Assembly: GCA_016939365.1 (NCBI GenBank)
Contig: JAFGHD010000042.1
Span: 1-43,607 of the forward strand
Source: Bacteroidales bacterium
Lineage (GTDB): Bacteria; Bacteroidota; Bacteroidia; Bacteroidales; JAFGHD01
DNA: 43,607 nucleotides
Direction: 5' to 3'
The notes beneath the pieces were generated by a model that saw nothing but the letters and a program-made list of their open reading frames with translations, was not told the origin of the DNA and did not search any database. The position numbers and the translations under genes were made by a program. Below, one piece after another: positions 43,072 to 43,607 of the stretch (position 1 is the first letter of the stretch; every line of letters begins with the position of its first letter).

Positions 43072-43607
43072 ATGTGCGGCTTTTCTGATCAAAGGGGAAG
43101 ATTCAGCACCGCTGCGGTGTTTCGGTGGATCATGCTGGTATCTGTTATGGCAATGGCTTGCCTTGCGGAGGCCCAGGACACTCCCCTGTCGACGGGATCA
43201 AAAAGGGCTGAAAAGTTTTATCAAAAAGGGGAAGAAGCATACAGGATGAGGGAACTGGATATCGCAGAAAAAAATTTCAAACTTGCCTTGGAAGCGGATT
43301 CCGTTTTTTTTGAAGCGATGATGATGCTGGCAGATCTGTACGAGCATAAAGGAAGGGATTCGCTGGCCATTCGCTATTACCGCCAAGCAGCAAACCGTTA
43401 CCCTGACAAGTATCCGGCCCTGTTTTTTTTTCTCGGGAGACTGGAGTACAAGACCGGATGCTACGCAGATGCAGCCGGATCTCTTTCAAAATACCTGTCA
43501 TACCCCGAAACGGATGAAGAAAACAGGCGGATGGCAGAAAAGGAGCTGACTTCTGCCGTTTTTGCCGCAGATGCCATCCTTCATCCGGTTCCGTTTGATC
43601 CCGTCAA
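43072..43607 (+). CDS. TPR protein, probably start of an OmpA/PD40-type protein (partial)
   Basis: 178 codons run off the right edge. The N-terminus has a signal peptide (WIMLVSVMAMACLAEAQ). Then come TPR units: AEKFYQKGEEAYRMRELDIAEKNF, AMMMLADLYEHKGRDSLAIRYYRQA and YPALFFFLGRLEYKTGCYADAAGSL. The last visible residues (HPVPFDPV) are typical of what precedes the PD40 propeller and OmpA domains in Bacteroidota TPR-PD40-OmpA lipoproteins or secretion-associated proteins. It starts 4 bases after the queE stop. The full-length identity is inferred from only these residues. Confidence 0.7.
   Translation, partial: MCGFSDQRGRFSTAAVFRWIMLVSVMAMACLAEAQDTPLSTGSKRAEKFYQKGEEAYRMRELDIAEKNFKLALEADSVFFEAMMMLADLYEHKGRDSLAIRYYRQAANRYPDKYPALFFFLGRLEYKTGCYADAAGSLSKYLSYPETDEENRRMAEKELTSAVFAADAILHPVPFDPV

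Overview
The window looks like a chromosomal segment of a member of the Bacteroidota, most likely Bacteroidales-like. Several independent signs agree. Promoters match the TTG-N19-21-TAnnTTTG form of that phylum. Two proteins end in type IX secretion (T9SS) sorting domains and one small protein ends in a PID-CTERM-like tail. A bTHX ribosomal protein, RNase Y, and DUF2851 and YqgE proteins are present. Almost all of the sequence is coding; there is no prophage, IS element, CRISPR array, rRNA or tRNA that I can recognise.

Layout. 1-2576 (-): a secreted M16 zinc peptidase, cut by the window edge. 2852-6009 (-): a two-gene unit for trans-4-hydroxyproline catabolism, a glycyl radical dehydratase (HypD) and its radical-SAM activase. 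6265-14428: an exported-protein block with a periplasmic RidA-like protein, a 1087-residue beta-propeller T9SS cargo, a glycoside-hydrolase-like/FGE-like fusion, a 75-residue PID-CTERM-like protein and a second T9SS cargo. 14792-20151: FtsE-type ATPase, two glycosyltransferases, MurB and a DUF2851 protein. 20301-23465: a Na+:alanine symporter, a pRiA4b ORF-3-like protein and YqgE. 23544-26307: a MurL-MurD2 pair, which is the alternative route for placing D-glutamate in peptidoglycan. 26309-29416: bTHX, a TrmH-type methyltransferase, a membrane TPR protein and Fmt. 29563-33547: HU, an alkyladenine glycosylase, an outer-membrane protein, an unusual RecQ and a small unknown. 33566-36010 (-): a coiled-coil protein, ZapA, a probable 6S RNA and RNase Y. 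36127-43607: GcvP facing away from an Ffh-FolD-propeller-QueE-TPR operon that runs off the right edge.

The most interesting items are these. (1) The MurL/MurD2 pair implies L-Glu ligation followed by epimerisation on the nucleotide, instead of glutamate racemase plus classical MurD. (2) The GH-like/FGE-like fusion has an FGE domain that has lost its catalytic cysteines. (3) Three ~20-bp phased repeats lie immediately upstream of the HU promoter. (4) A structured RNA lies between zapA and rny, best explained as 6S RNA. (5) The RecQ has about 220 residues between its helicase core and its zinc cluster. (6) The HypD has a full set of active-site residues but is paired with a short activase that lacks the ferredoxin-like insert. 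All assignments come from reading the sequence and recalling protein families; no database search was run.
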